This document shows positions 46,610-55,747 of a stretch of DNA of 64,000 bases, piece by piece. The translations under genes were made by a program, and so were the position numbers. The notes below the pieces were generated by a model, which saw only the letters and a list, made by a program, of their open reading frames with translations, searched no databases and was not told the origin of the DNA. This DNA is from Verrucomicrobiia bacterium (lineage in GTDB: Bacteria > Verrucomicrobiota > Verrucomicrobiia > Palsa-1439): positions 108,784 to 172,783 of the forward strand of contig DATLVI010000010.1 in NCBI GenBank assembly GCA_035577545.1. The letters run 5' to 3'. Position 1 is the stretch's first letter. Each line of letters begins with the position of its first letter.

Positions 46610-48497
46610 CATTTTCCGAGACGTTTTTCCGCAGCTCCATGATCGGGCAGTACTCCCGCAGAAATCTCCGATGCCACCATGCGCCGGTCTGGCGGCGTTC
46701 GGCGAAATTGGTGAAGCGATACTCGTAGGCCCAGGCGCGGAGATAACGCGGTGGGGCGGTCGGGAAGGGATTCGTCTGCAGCAACGCGAGGACTTCGGGT
46801 TGCCCCTGGAGCAGGCGGACGCAGAGATTAACGAAGGCAACGGTAGGCGACGGGCGGGGGATTTCCACGCGCAGGGCTTCAAACCATAACTGCCAGTCGA
46901 GCCGCGGTTGGTGCGGTGCGACGAAGGACGGTCTTTTCTGGGGATCGCCGGGTTTATACTTGAATTCGTATGGCAGCCAATGATCGCCGTCGTTGCTGCC
47001 TTCGATGATGATTTCAGGACGAACGGTGGTCATGACCGCGAAAAGACCGTAGGGGTTGAAGCTGCGAGTAGGTGCCAGGGTGTCGTAGAGTTTGATCATC
47101 GGTGTCGGCCAGGGAATCGGTTCACGGAACGCTTCCAGTAGGGTCATCGTCGTCATGGGAATCACCAGCGCGGCCAGCGGTATCGTCACCCACCATGGCC
47201 AGCGAGGCGCGCGAGAATTGGCGGAGAGTGTTCGCCAGCGGCGGGGAGCCCAACGACGCAGCGCGGCGTCGTCCAGCAGAAGCACGCACAGGGCGATGGC
47301 GAGCAGATTGAAAAAACAGTAGTTCCCTGTGACGGCGATCAAGAGCATCAGGAAAATGATTGCGCCAGCGGCCACGAAGCGGAGCCCACGCGACATCACA
47401 ATTAACCACGGCGCGCCGAGTTCGATGACAAACATAACACCACAGGAGAACTGCTGGAACCACAGGGGAAACTGCTGGGCGTACCAGGACGCCCAGGTGG
47501 GCAACGGTTGGGTCTGATAGTGGTAAAATAAGGCGGTCAGGCCGCGCCAGGTAGTGTCGTGCGAGGCGAGCTTGACCAGGCCTGAAGCGAAGACCAGTCG
47601 GAAGAGCAGCCAACGCAGCAGCCAGAGCATCACGCGGGAGGGCGGGGCTTCGCGGGCGAGTCCCGGCCGGAATTGCAGCGGAGCGAAGAACACGGCGAGG
47701 AGGCCGGTTTCCAAGAGAAGGGTGTCCCATTGATAACCGAGGAACTCACCGCAGACGGTCGTCAGGGAGAGGTAAAACAACCACGCTAATGCCAGCAGCG
47801 GCGCGGGAGCGATACCGATTGTCGCCAGAACGGCGGCAAGGGCGCCCCCCCAACAGAGGAAATGCAGAAAGGTGTCGCTGGCGCTGAACCAGCACAACGT
47901 GGGGGCCGTCCGAAAAGCGTCCCAACTACCGTGGCTGTTGGCCCAATTTCGCGCGGATTCCATAAAAGCTTGCGCTGGCTGGATACCGTGACTGCCGACG
48001 AGCCCATCGATTTGAGTCCATAAGGAAACGAAGGCGATGAAGTAGATAATCCCGAGCAGACGGAGGAAGAGCCAGCACGTGAGAAAATGCGTGGGCGGTT
48101 CGATTTGTTCGCCCCAGAAGAGACGGGTAAGGAACGAAAAGCTGGTGCGGTGCCTGGCGACGAAACGGTAGAGGCATTCGGTGGCGGGCGCGATGCCGGG
48201 AATATGTTGATAGAGCCAGAGGGGCCAACGCTGGCAGGGCTCGACGGCCAGTGCGCGGAAGACCGCTTCGGCAGCGGAATAAATGCAGCCGTCTACGTCG
48301 ATGAACTGCACCGCCTGCTCGCATTGCTCGCGAGTCAATTCGGGAAAACGCAATGTAATGGTTGGATCTTGGAAGGGGATATATTCAACGCGATCACTGG
48401 TGCTCTGTTGCCACCGAGCGATCCAGCGGCGACAGAAATTGCAATCGCCGTCGAAAACCATCACGGGCTTGGCGGGTGGCGTGGCGACGCTGGTCAC
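46563..48497 (-). CDS. Fusion of a DCC (DUF393) domain and a lipase maturation factor-like membrane domain
   Basis: The 644-residue product starts with GTG. Residues about 10-130 form a thiol-disulfide-type DCC domain: MVFDGDCNFCRRW (C-x2-C), then a thioredoxin-like strand set. Residues 140-640 are a polytopic membrane region with the LMF-like segments GYQWDTLLLETGLLAVFFAP and a later LRVEIPRPSPTVAF. LMF proteins help fold lipases in the eukaryotic ER; bacterial versions are poorly studied. The fusion suggests a disulfide-linked role in envelope enzyme maturation, but this is inference. Confidence 0.82.
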   Translation of the reverse strand: MTSVATPPAKPVMVFDGDCNFCRRWIARWQQSTSDRVEYIPFQDPTITLRFPELTREQCEQAVQFIDVDGCIYSAAEAVFRALAVEPCQRWPLWLYQHIPGIAPATECLYRFVARHRTSFSFLTRLFWGEQIEPPTHFLTCWLFLRLLGIIYFIAFVSLWTQIDGLVGSHGIQPAQAFMESARNWANSHGSWDAFRTAPTLCWFSASDTFLHFLCWGGALAAVLATIGIAPAPLLALAWLFYLSLTTVCGEFLGYQWDTLLLETGLLAVFFAPLQFRPGLAREAPPSRVMLWLLRWLLFRLVFASGLVKLASHDTTWRGLTALFYHYQTQPLPTWASWYAQQFPLWFQQFSCGVMFVIELGAPWLIVMSRGLRFVAAGAIIFLMLLIAVTGNYCFFNLLAIALCVLLLDDAALRRWAPRRWRTLSANSRAPRWPWWVTIPLAALVIPMTTMTLLEAFREPIPWPTPMIKLYDTLAPTRSFNPYGLFAVMTTVRPEIIIEGSNDGDHWLPYEFKYKPGDPQKRPSFVAPHQPRLDWQLWFEALRVEIPRPSPTVAFVNLCVRLLQGQPEVLALLQTNPFPTAPPRYLRAWAYEYRFTNFAERRQTGAWWHRRFLREYCPIMELRKNVSENATDHTAALPSRNGPN

Positions 48498-48548
48498 AGC
48501 GAAGTCTTAACCGAGACGGCAGAACGGGTCAACTGAGTTGGCTGTCGC

Positions 48549-49961
48549 CTACGTAACTTCAATCGTCCTTCCGCAGGCGGTACAGCGGATTTGCGGGGCG
48601 TCGAAGGCGGGGCTGAGTTGGACGGTGCGACCGCAGGCGCAACGGAAAGATTCCCAGCCGGTGCTGGTGCGGTGGAATTGTAGCGGGGCGAGTGGAATGA
48701 CCGGTGGAACGGCGGAATCGGGTCGGCGTGGCTCGGCGGGAGCCTCGCCCTCCCCAGCGGAAGGAATGGGCAGGATGCTGCCGCAACGGATGCAACGGAT
48801 GGAGTCCTGTTCGTAACCTTCGGGAACGGAGATCTCGAGGCCGCAGTTGCACTTTAGGCGCATGTAACCGGAGGCGCGGCGGGCGACGTCGTGGGCGTCC
48901 TGGCGGGATTGAATCGGGCCTTCATTGGACGGCGCACGGATGGGTTCTGTTGGAGCGGACTGCAGGGTTTGCGCGCCGATGAGCGAGCCGCATTTGGCTT
49001 TGCGCCAGGCGGCTTCGTAGTCGGTGAATGAAGCGCCGGTCATCGCGCGTAAAATCTTGATGCGTTGGCTGGTGGGCGGGTGCGAGGAGAAGACGCTGTC
49101 GGATTCGTCACCATCCTCACTGGCGGCGGTCAAGGGATTCACGATGAACATGGGCGCGGTGGCTTTGCTGGCGAAGCTGAGCGGCACGTGCGCCTGGGAA
49201 ATTTTCTCGAGGGCGGAGGCGAGGCCTTCGGGGTAACGGGTGAACTGCGCACCGCTGGCGTCGGCGAGATACTCGCGTTTGCGGGAGCAGGCGAAGTAGA
49301 GCAGTTGCGCCATAATAGGGCCGAGGATGGCGAAGAGCAGGCCGACAACCAGGATGATGGCTTGCGCCTGGCCACCGTCCTTGCCATCGCGCGAATCGGA
49401 GCGACTCCGACCACGTCCACCGTACCAGAGCGAGCGGCGGACGATTTCGGAGAGGATGACGATGGAACCGAGCATGACCGCGGCGAGCGTCATGAATTGC
49501 ACGTCGCGGTTCTTGAGATGACCGATCTCGTGAGCGATGACGCCCTGGAGTTCGTCGCGGTTGAGGCGGTACATCAGGCCGGTAGTGACGGTGATGGAAC
49601 TGGTTTCGGGTTTACGACCGACGGCGAAGGCGTTGGGCGCGGGATCGTCGATCAGGTAAATGCGCGGCATGAAGCCCAGCCCGGAGGCGAGGCACATTTC
49701 ATCGACGATGTTGAACAACTGCGGGCTGTCTTCCCTTTTCAATTCTCGCGCGTACGCGCCGGCCATGAGGATGGATTCGGCGCTGGTGAAGTAGGCAAGC
49801 ATCATCCCGCCCCAGAGAAGCAGGGCGAAGAGGAGGCCCAGCACGCCGGCGTTGGGGGCGAGCAGTTCGCCGCCGGTGAAACCGATCAGCAACAGAATCA
49901 CCGCCATTCCGGTGATGAGAAGGGCGGAACGGCGGCGATTGGCTATTATTTGTTCCCACAT
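48549..49961 (-). CDS. M48 metalloprotease (HtpX-like) with two C-terminal zinc ribbons
   Basis: The 470-residue product has two N-terminal membrane helices and the zinc protease core with GVIAHEIGHLKNRD (HExxH); a likely third zinc ligand is the glutamate in the ACSRKREYLADASGA segment. A proline-rich linker precedes two CxC...CxxC ribbons (residues about 368-405 and 440-466; for example LKCNCGLEISV and IRCIRCGSI, then FRCACGRTVQL and IRCTACGRTIEV). HtpX degrades misfolded membrane proteins. It is the third gene of a zinc-ribbon/LemA/M48 run, 21 bases after LemA. Confidence 0.9.
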   Translation of the reverse strand: MWEQIIANRRRSALLITGMAVILLLIGFTGGELLAPNAGVLGLLFALLLWGGMMLAYFTSAESILMAGAYARELKREDSPQLFNIVDEMCLASGLGFMPRIYLIDDPAPNAFAVGRKPETSSITVTTGLMYRLNRDELQGVIAHEIGHLKNRDVQFMTLAAVMLGSIVILSEIVRRSLWYGGRGRSRSDSRDGKDGGQAQAIILVVGLLFAILGPIMAQLLYFACSRKREYLADASGAQFTRYPEGLASALEKISQAHVPLSFASKATAPMFIVNPLTAASEDGDESDSVFSSHPPTSQRIKILRAMTGASFTDYEAAWRKAKCGSLIGAQTLQSAPTEPIRAPSNEGPIQSRQDAHDVARRASGYMRLKCNCGLEISVPEGYEQDSIRCIRCGSILPIPSAGEGEAPAEPRRPDSAVPPVIPLAPLQFHRTSTGWESFRCACGRTVQLSPAFDAPQIRCTACGRTIEVT

Positions 49962-49982
49962 GCCGGGTCGATAGCGAAGCGC

Positions 49983-50546
49983 CTAGAACTTGACCTGCGG
50001 GGCCTCGCGCTCGTCCTCGGCCTTGACCTCGAAGAACTCGCGCCGACCGAAGTTGAACATCGTCGCGATGAAATTCATCGGGAAGACTTCGATGTGCGTG
50101 TTGTAGGTCATCACCGAATCGTTGTAGAACTGGCGGGCGAAAGCCACCTTGTTCTCGGTTGATGAGAGCTCTTCCTGGAGGCGCATGAATTCCTGGTTAG
50201 CCTTGAGTTCGGGGTAGGCCTCGGCGACGGCGAAGAGCGATTTCAACGTGCCGGTGAGAACGTTTTCGGCCTCGGCGCGGTCGCCGACGGTCTTGGCGCT
50301 GACGGCCATGTTGCGCGCCTGGATGACCTTCTCGAATGTCTCGCGCTCGTGCGTGGCGTAGCCTTTGACCGTCTCAACCAGATTGGGGATGAGGTCGTGG
50401 CGGCGCTTGAGTTGGACGTCGATCTGCGCCCAGGCGTTCTCCAACTGGTTGCGCAGGCGAACGAGGCCGTTGTAGGCACCTGCGACCCACGCCAGTACGA
50501 CCACCACCAGTCCGACGAAAACCAATGCAATAATTCCAATACCCAT
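49983..50546 (-). CDS. LemA family protein
   Basis: The 187-residue product has an N-terminal membrane helix (residues 3-24) and the LemA region: YNGLVRLRNQLENAWAQIDV and LKRRHDLIPNLVETVKGYA, followed by a long helical hairpin. LemA is commonly coded with M48 proteases and TPM-domain proteins in envelope quality control. It follows the zinc-ribbon gene by 19 bases. Confidence 0.93.
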   Translation of the reverse strand: MGIGIIALVFVGLVVVVLAWVAGAYNGLVRLRNQLENAWAQIDVQLKRRHDLIPNLVETVKGYATHERETFEKVIQARNMAVSAKTVGDRAEAENVLTGTLKSLFAVAEAYPELKANQEFMRLQEELSSTENKVAFARQFYNDSVMTYNTHIEVFPMNFIATMFNFGRREFFEVKAEDEREAPQVKF

Positions 50547-50565
50547 ATCCTGCCTCCGTGTTCGT

Positions 50566-51009
50566 TTAGAGTTTTGATTTCGTGGTAAAGATTTCGTTCA
50601 AGTAATCGATCGTCCTTCCCGCGCCGCTTTCCGGCGGAAACGTCGCGAGAAGCTGCTGCAGTTCGTCGGCATCGAACCAGAGGCCATGCCCGCGCGGACA
50701 TTTGTCGAGAGTGAGCGGCGCAGGCAACGGACGCGACGGAGCGCGTCCCTCCATTTCGGAGACCCTGATTTCGTGCAGTGGCGCATCACACCGCGGACAG
50801 AGGTGAGGGCGACCACTGGGCTGAACGCCCGTTTGCTGCTGGAACTTTAATAGCGGATCGTGGGTGTTCGCTCCGGTTTGTTGCATGAGCGCTTCGAGTT
50901 CGCCGGCATCGAGCCACAGTCCGCGGCAGTGATTGCAGAAATCGATCTCGATATCCTTGAAGTGGAGGATAAAGAGCGGGACATCGCATTTTGGGCAAAC
51001 ACGAATCAT
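50566..51009 (-). CDS. Protein with two zf-TFIIB zinc ribbons
   Basis: The 147-residue product has two copies of the zf-TFIIB pattern. The first is VCPKCDVPL...FCNHCRGLWLDAGELEAL (residues 4-42). The second is LCPRCDAPL...DKCPRGHGLWFDADELQQL (about 70-120). The linker includes a basic stretch. Such proteins often accompany LemA or M48 genes. It is the first gene of the three-gene run. Confidence 0.85.
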   Translation of the reverse strand: MIRVCPKCDVPLFILHFKDIEIDFCNHCRGLWLDAGELEALMQQTGANTHDPLLKFQQQTGVQPSGRPHLCPRCDAPLHEIRVSEMEGRAPSRPLPAPLTLDKCPRGHGLWFDADELQQLLATFPPESGAGRTIDYLNEIFTTKSKL

Positions 51010-51179
51010 AGGGGCGCTTCGATTCGGGATGATGGAGCGGGCACGGTGGAAGCGTCAAGCACTTCCCAAGTATTGCCCTCGTTCGGTCTCGGAGGTTTCA
51101 TTTGACGCTAATAAAACAGAACAAGCCATCAGCGTCATTTACAAATCGGTAGTTTGTTTGTAATGGCGGGCAGGCCCGC

Positions 51180-54100
51180 TCAAGGTTTCGAGATGTCGAT
51201 GCGGTAGAATTTCGCGGGTTGCGTCGCGCTTGTATCCGTGATCGTGACCTGGTTGCCATTCGTCACCGGCCCGGTGAACGTCGTGAGCGGCAGCCAGACG
51301 CCGCTAACCAGCGCCGTGCTGAACTGCGGAGTGTAGGTGTGTTTGGGAAGCACCGGACTGAACTGTACGTTGGCCTGGGTGCTGGACGCACCAAAGTACA
51401 ACTGTTGAATTTCTTGCGCCGAGAGCGCCCGGTTGTAGACACGAACGTCGTCGATGTCCCCGAGGAAGTAATTCTGTGAGTAGGAAGCGAGCGCGCCCAT
51501 GTAGAAATTCCCGTTACCTTGTCCAAATTCCTGGCCATTGGCCGAGCCCTCGCAGACGCCGTTGACATACATGCATCGGTTACCAGAACTGTCGCTGGTG
51601 ACGGCCACGTGATACCAGGCGTTGCTGTCCCACTGGGCCCTTGTTTGGGAGAGCAAGTGAACGCCCCCCGATGAGCCATAATAATAAAAATCAATGACTC
51701 CCGGATTGAAGGTCGGAGGGCTGATAAAATTTATCCAAAGGGCGGGAGAAGTCTGGCCCTGTGCCGGGGCGCCTCCCTCGTTGAGAAGAGCACCGGTCAG
51801 ATTGGTGGCCGTAAATCCCGGCCGAAACCAGATTGACCACGTAAACGGATTGCCCCCGGTCAATTGCGCCGGAACACGAACGTATCCTGTGGCGCCGTCA
51901 CAATGCATGGCGCTGTTCGAATTGCCAAATCTGTCCTTGGTAAGTGTCACGCCGCCAGCGGCAATTCCGTTATGCCCATTGCCCGAGGCATCGTTGGTCA
52001 AATTCCCATCGAACTGGTAATTCGCAACCAGACCGCCAATCACGGTGAAGTTGGTTGAGAACAGGGCGACGTTGAGCCCAAAAGCTGACGAGGGGTTGGT
52101 CGGGTCTAGGCCCGCGGTGTATTTAAAGAGATTATTCTGGCCGGTGCCGTCAAAGTCGCACGTGGCGCAAGTGGTCGAACCGGTGGTCGATCCCGTGCCG
52201 AAGTACTGCTGACGCCACCAATTGGGGATTCCGTCGCCGACGGTATCGGCATTGTACAATTGAGCGATTTCGGCGGCCGAGAGCGCGCGTCCGTAAACCC
52301 GCACATCGTCCATCCTGCCGCTGAACATGTTGGATACACTCCCGGCAGGATCACTTCCGATGGCCAGCCTATCGGATGTGATCGCCAGCACACCGCTGGC
52401 TGGCTGCTGCGCGGCGACCTGTCCATCGAGATACAGTATCATTGATGATCCGTTAAACGTGCCCGCGACTTGATGCCAACTTCCGGGTGATGGGGCGTTC
52501 GCCACCAAAACACCGTTGCTGACCCCGGGCAGCAGGAATTCGAGTTGGCCGGACGACGTGGAAAGCAGTTCGTACTGATTATCCGAATTGCCCTTTTCCA
52601 GGATCCGTGGGGTGTAGCCGCTGTTGCCCCAATAGTCGGCGTCCATCCAGGCGGAGATCGTGATGCCGCTGAACGGATTGAGCGAAAGGGAATTCGAAAC
52701 GATCACCTGTGTCTGGTGATCAAAGTCGAGCGCTCCGCCGAAGACGCCGCCAACCCATGAGAGGGGATTGCCGACCATATTGGTGATGGCGCCCGTGTTC
52801 ATGTTGCCCGAGGAATCGTTGGCCGTGCTTCCGGCCCCTTCATCAAACGTCCAGTAACCCAGTAGTCCGGTTTGGCATTGGCCGCCGCCGTCCGGGCACG
52901 GGAGAACCTGGAAAGTCACCTGCAGTCCATTGGCGAGAACGCCGCTACTGCACTCGAACTGGCTGACGGCGTTCGTGTTGTTTTGAACGCCGACCGTGGC
53001 GCCATTGCCGTTGCCGTTCAAATTGCCGTAGATGATATCAAAGCGTCCCTGGTTCTCGTAGAGGCACACCTCGAAGTTGACCGTCGACGTAGACACGCCG
53101 CCGCTGTAATACACGGCGCGCCACTCAATGTTGAAAATACGGTTTGGCGCCACGCCCGTGGTCGAGGTGAAGACGCCGTTGCCGGCGCCATCGGTGCGCA
53201 AATCCTGCCATTGCGGGAAGATGCTTTGGTCAAATCCGAAGGACGGCAGGCAGACATTCTTGGGGGTGGCGTTGCTGCCGGCGAATTGCAGGTTGCCGTT
53301 GGAACTCAACGTTACGTTGGTATAGGACTGTCCATAAAACAGGTAGGCAAACGGGAGGGCGATCGTGGTGCAACAGTCGTCGCAATGATTCCCGGTGTCA
53401 GCCACACCCGGCACGATACTCGCGCCGTTGGTTTGCGTGATGGCGTAAACACTGCTGCTCGGGATTGTGTAATTGAGCGTACTCGAGCCCTGGTTGAAGG
53501 TGACCGCCAAACTGAGCGCGACGGGAGCACCGCACACGAAGGACGGCGAGGTGGTGATCTGGAAGGGAATTGTGTTGGAGCCGATGGCATTTGGCACGAG
53601 GTTGGGCCAGGCCGATTTGGGCTGAAGGATCGTCACGCCGGGCGTGGTGGTACTCAGCGTGGCGTTCACGACAGCCGCGGTGCCGTTGCCGGAATTCTGA
53701 ATCGACACGGAGAGGAAATTGCACTCATCCGGGTCGATCGCTCCATTGCCGTTTCCGCCGGTTACTGTCGTCGCAACGACGGTGAGCACTGGGTTGACAT
53801 TCGGGGACAGCAGGGCGTTAATCGTGTTGACCCCGGACGGCGTGCCCCAGCCCGTGCAAAGGTCATAACCGACGACCGCGGGAAAGTTCGTCGGACTGCC
53901 GCTGGAAAAATTGTTGCCGGTGATCGTGTCGTGAAGGCTCGTGGCATACCTGGATCCGAGGCCCAGCGTATAGACCGTCGGGTTGAGAAAGCCGACCGGC
54001 GCCGAGCCCTGAGCGGCGGCTTGTTGATTGACGAGAGCCAGGAAGCCGGCCCACAACGGCGCCGCGCAACTCGTGCCACCCACCGAATAGGTCGTGCCGT

Positions 54101-55493
54101 TCGCGCGGACGTATACGTTCTCTGCGGTCAGCGCGACATCGGGAATATTGCGCATGGTCGTCGAGCCATGGTTGGCGGTCATGTCCACATTTGATTGCCA
54201 GCTCGGGATGGGGTACTGGGTGCTGATGCCGCCACCAGTCCCGATGCCGTTACCCCGGTTCCAAGCGGTTTCCGAAACGTAGGCGCCGCCTGGACCGGTC
54301 GTGGTCAAGGTGGTTCCGCCAACCTGTGTGACGTAGGGCGTGTCCCCAAGAAAGGGGATCAATCCCGTGAAGGCATCGTAGTCACCCGAGGCGTCAAAGA
54401 ACGACTGGCCTTGGGCCGCCATCTGCTGAAAAATCCCATCAGCGATCGGATCCTTCGGCGCACCCGGTTGATACCACGAACAGCTTATTTGTTTGGCCAG
54501 ATTGTCCGTGGTGATTCGATTCAGAATGTCGTGCCAGTTGCCGTAAGGCCCGGCCATGTAGACGATGACCTTCGATAGTCCCGGTGCCATCGAGATTGCC
54601 ATTTCAATGTCCAAAGACACTTCGACCTCACCGCCAAACCCGCTGGGCCCGCCGCCAAATCCGTCCAGCAACACATTCACCAGCGGGACATTTGGGAGCC
54701 CGTTCAGGTTCTCGTAGTAGGTGATGTCGCCAGCCGTGTATCCATCAAATTGGAGGAGGCCGACAGTCTGCCCCGTACCGGTCAGAGGCGAATCCGGGAC
54801 GTACGCCGCACGGAAATCGTTTCCCATGTATAAGCCACCGGGACCGGAGCCGCTATTCGGCTGCGGTGCTTGCTGGCCAGGCGGCAGAACCTGGAGACGC
54901 GGCCGCGGCCGGCTGAAGTCACTGAGGCCGCTGATGCCGAGCACCGAGATCCCTGCGGGAACCGATGGCTCGACGTCCGGTGCATAGAACGCGCGCGCTT
55001 CCGTCGGGTGCTGGTACTCGCGCATCTTTACGTTAAGAGTTTTCTCAATATCCGCCACCGACGCGGTCACGCTGAGGAGGGAACGGTTCGGGTGTCGGGT
55101 GGTGACTGTGAAACCGTGGGAGGTCGCGAAGGTGACCAGCGTGTCGTAATCCTTTTCCGTTGGACCAAACCTTTCGGCGAACTGCTCGGGCGTTAGATAA
55201 TGACGAAAACTGGGACTGGTCGGATCGCCAATCTGCTGGAGCAAGGCGTCGAGTTCTGCCTGGTTGCGCAACGGCAGTCCGATCGCCAAATGTAACTGCT
55301 TCGTGCCCGGTAGCCGACCCACCGGTTGCAGATTCGACTGCGTAACCGCTTTCGGCACGGTGCCACTGAGCACGTGTGTCTCAGCCGCCAACGCAACCGT
55401 TGGGAGCAGAAGCAAGAGTGAGATACGGGCAAAGGTAAACCGACTTCGGAGAAGATTTGATGCTGCTCCGGCCGACAGATCCCGCTTCTTCAT
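51180..55493 (-). CDS. Secreted S53 (sedolisin) peptidase with two LamG domains
   Basis: The 1437-residue product begins at 55493 (GAGGG upstream). It has a signal helix (residues about 20-38), a pro-kumamolisin activation domain (about 50-180), and the S53 catalytic domain. The acid/base Glu and Asp lie in GFGGEVEVSLDIEMAIS (near residues 285-295) and the serine in GGTSCAAPLWAGF (near residue 474). A nidogen-like stretch follows. LamG-like domains then start at LLGYWTFDEGAGST (about 874) and LVANYQFDGNLTND (about 1154), separated by a calcium-binding-type D-rich segment. The tail ends KFYRIDISKP. It degrades proteins in acid niches after export. Confidence 0.9.
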   Translation of the reverse strand: MKKRDLSAGAASNLLRSRFTFARISLLLLLPTVALAAETHVLSGTVPKAVTQSNLQPVGRLPGTKQLHLAIGLPLRNQAELDALLQQIGDPTSPSFRHYLTPEQFAERFGPTEKDYDTLVTFATSHGFTVTTRHPNRSLLSVTASVADIEKTLNVKMREYQHPTEARAFYAPDVEPSVPAGISVLGISGLSDFSRPRPRLQVLPPGQQAPQPNSGSGPGGLYMGNDFRAAYVPDSPLTGTGQTVGLLQFDGYTAGDITYYENLNGLPNVPLVNVLLDGFGGGPSGFGGEVEVSLDIEMAISMAPGLSKVIVYMAGPYGNWHDILNRITTDNLAKQISCSWYQPGAPKDPIADGIFQQMAAQGQSFFDASGDYDAFTGLIPFLGDTPYVTQVGGTTLTTTGPGGAYVSETAWNRGNGIGTGGGISTQYPIPSWQSNVDMTANHGSTTMRNIPDVALTAENVYVRANGTTYSVGGTSCAAPLWAGFLALVNQQAAAQGSAPVGFLNPTVYTLGLGSRYATSLHDTITGNNFSSGSPTNFPAVVGYDLCTGWGTPSGVNTINALLSPNVNPVLTVVATTVTGGNGNGAIDPDECNFLSVSIQNSGNGTAAVVNATLSTTTPGVTILQPKSAWPNLVPNAIGSNTIPFQITTSPSFVCGAPVALSLAVTFNQGSSTLNYTIPSSSVYAITQTNGASIVPGVADTGNHCDDCCTTIALPFAYLFYGQSYTNVTLSSNGNLQFAGSNATPKNVCLPSFGFDQSIFPQWQDLRTDGAGNGVFTSTTGVAPNRIFNIEWRAVYYSGGVSTSTVNFEVCLYENQGRFDIIYGNLNGNGNGATVGVQNNTNAVSQFECSSGVLANGLQVTFQVLPCPDGGGQCQTGLLGYWTFDEGAGSTANDSSGNMNTGAITNMVGNPLSWVGGVFGGALDFDHQTQVIVSNSLSLNPFSGITISAWMDADYWGNSGYTPRILEKGNSDNQYELLSTSSGQLEFLLPGVSNGVLVANAPSPGSWHQVAGTFNGSSMILYLDGQVAAQQPASGVLAITSDRLAIGSDPAGSVSNMFSGRMDDVRVYGRALSAAEIAQLYNADTVGDGIPNWWRQQYFGTGSTTGSTTCATCDFDGTGQNNLFKYTAGLDPTNPSSAFGLNVALFSTNFTVIGGLVANYQFDGNLTNDASGNGHNGIAAGGVTLTKDRFGNSNSAMHCDGATGYVRVPAQLTGGNPFTWSIWFRPGFTATNLTGALLNEGGAPAQGQTSPALWINFISPPTFNPGVIDFYYYGSSGGVHLLSQTRAQWDSNAWYHVAVTSDSSGNRCMYVNGVCEGSANGQEFGQGNGNFYMGALASYSQNYFLGDIDDVRVYNRALSAQEIQQLYFGASSTQANVQFSPVLPKHTYTPQFSTALVSGVWLPLTTFTGPVTNGNQVTITDTSATQPAKFYRIDISKP

Positions 55494-55747
55494 AAGATCC
55501 CTCACAGGCTGACTCGTAACAAATCGCTAGCCTTGCGTCGCGGCAAGAGCCAAAGCCGGGAAGCGGCCCCACAAACGGTATATTCAGTGAATTATACGCC
55601 TGTGCGCGTGGGGATTACAAGGCATTTCAGGTGGCGACATTGTGGGGAGAGATTGCTCTACTTCTCGCGAATTCGACTTGGTTCGGCGGCTTTAGTTCTT
55701 TTTCTGACCCGAAACCGTGTGATAGTCTGAGGCGAAAGTCTGGGGCA

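Noticed and set aside
52872..54194. 440-codon plus-strand frame inside the S53 peptidase
   Set aside because: Antisense to a long certain gene and no recognisable domain.
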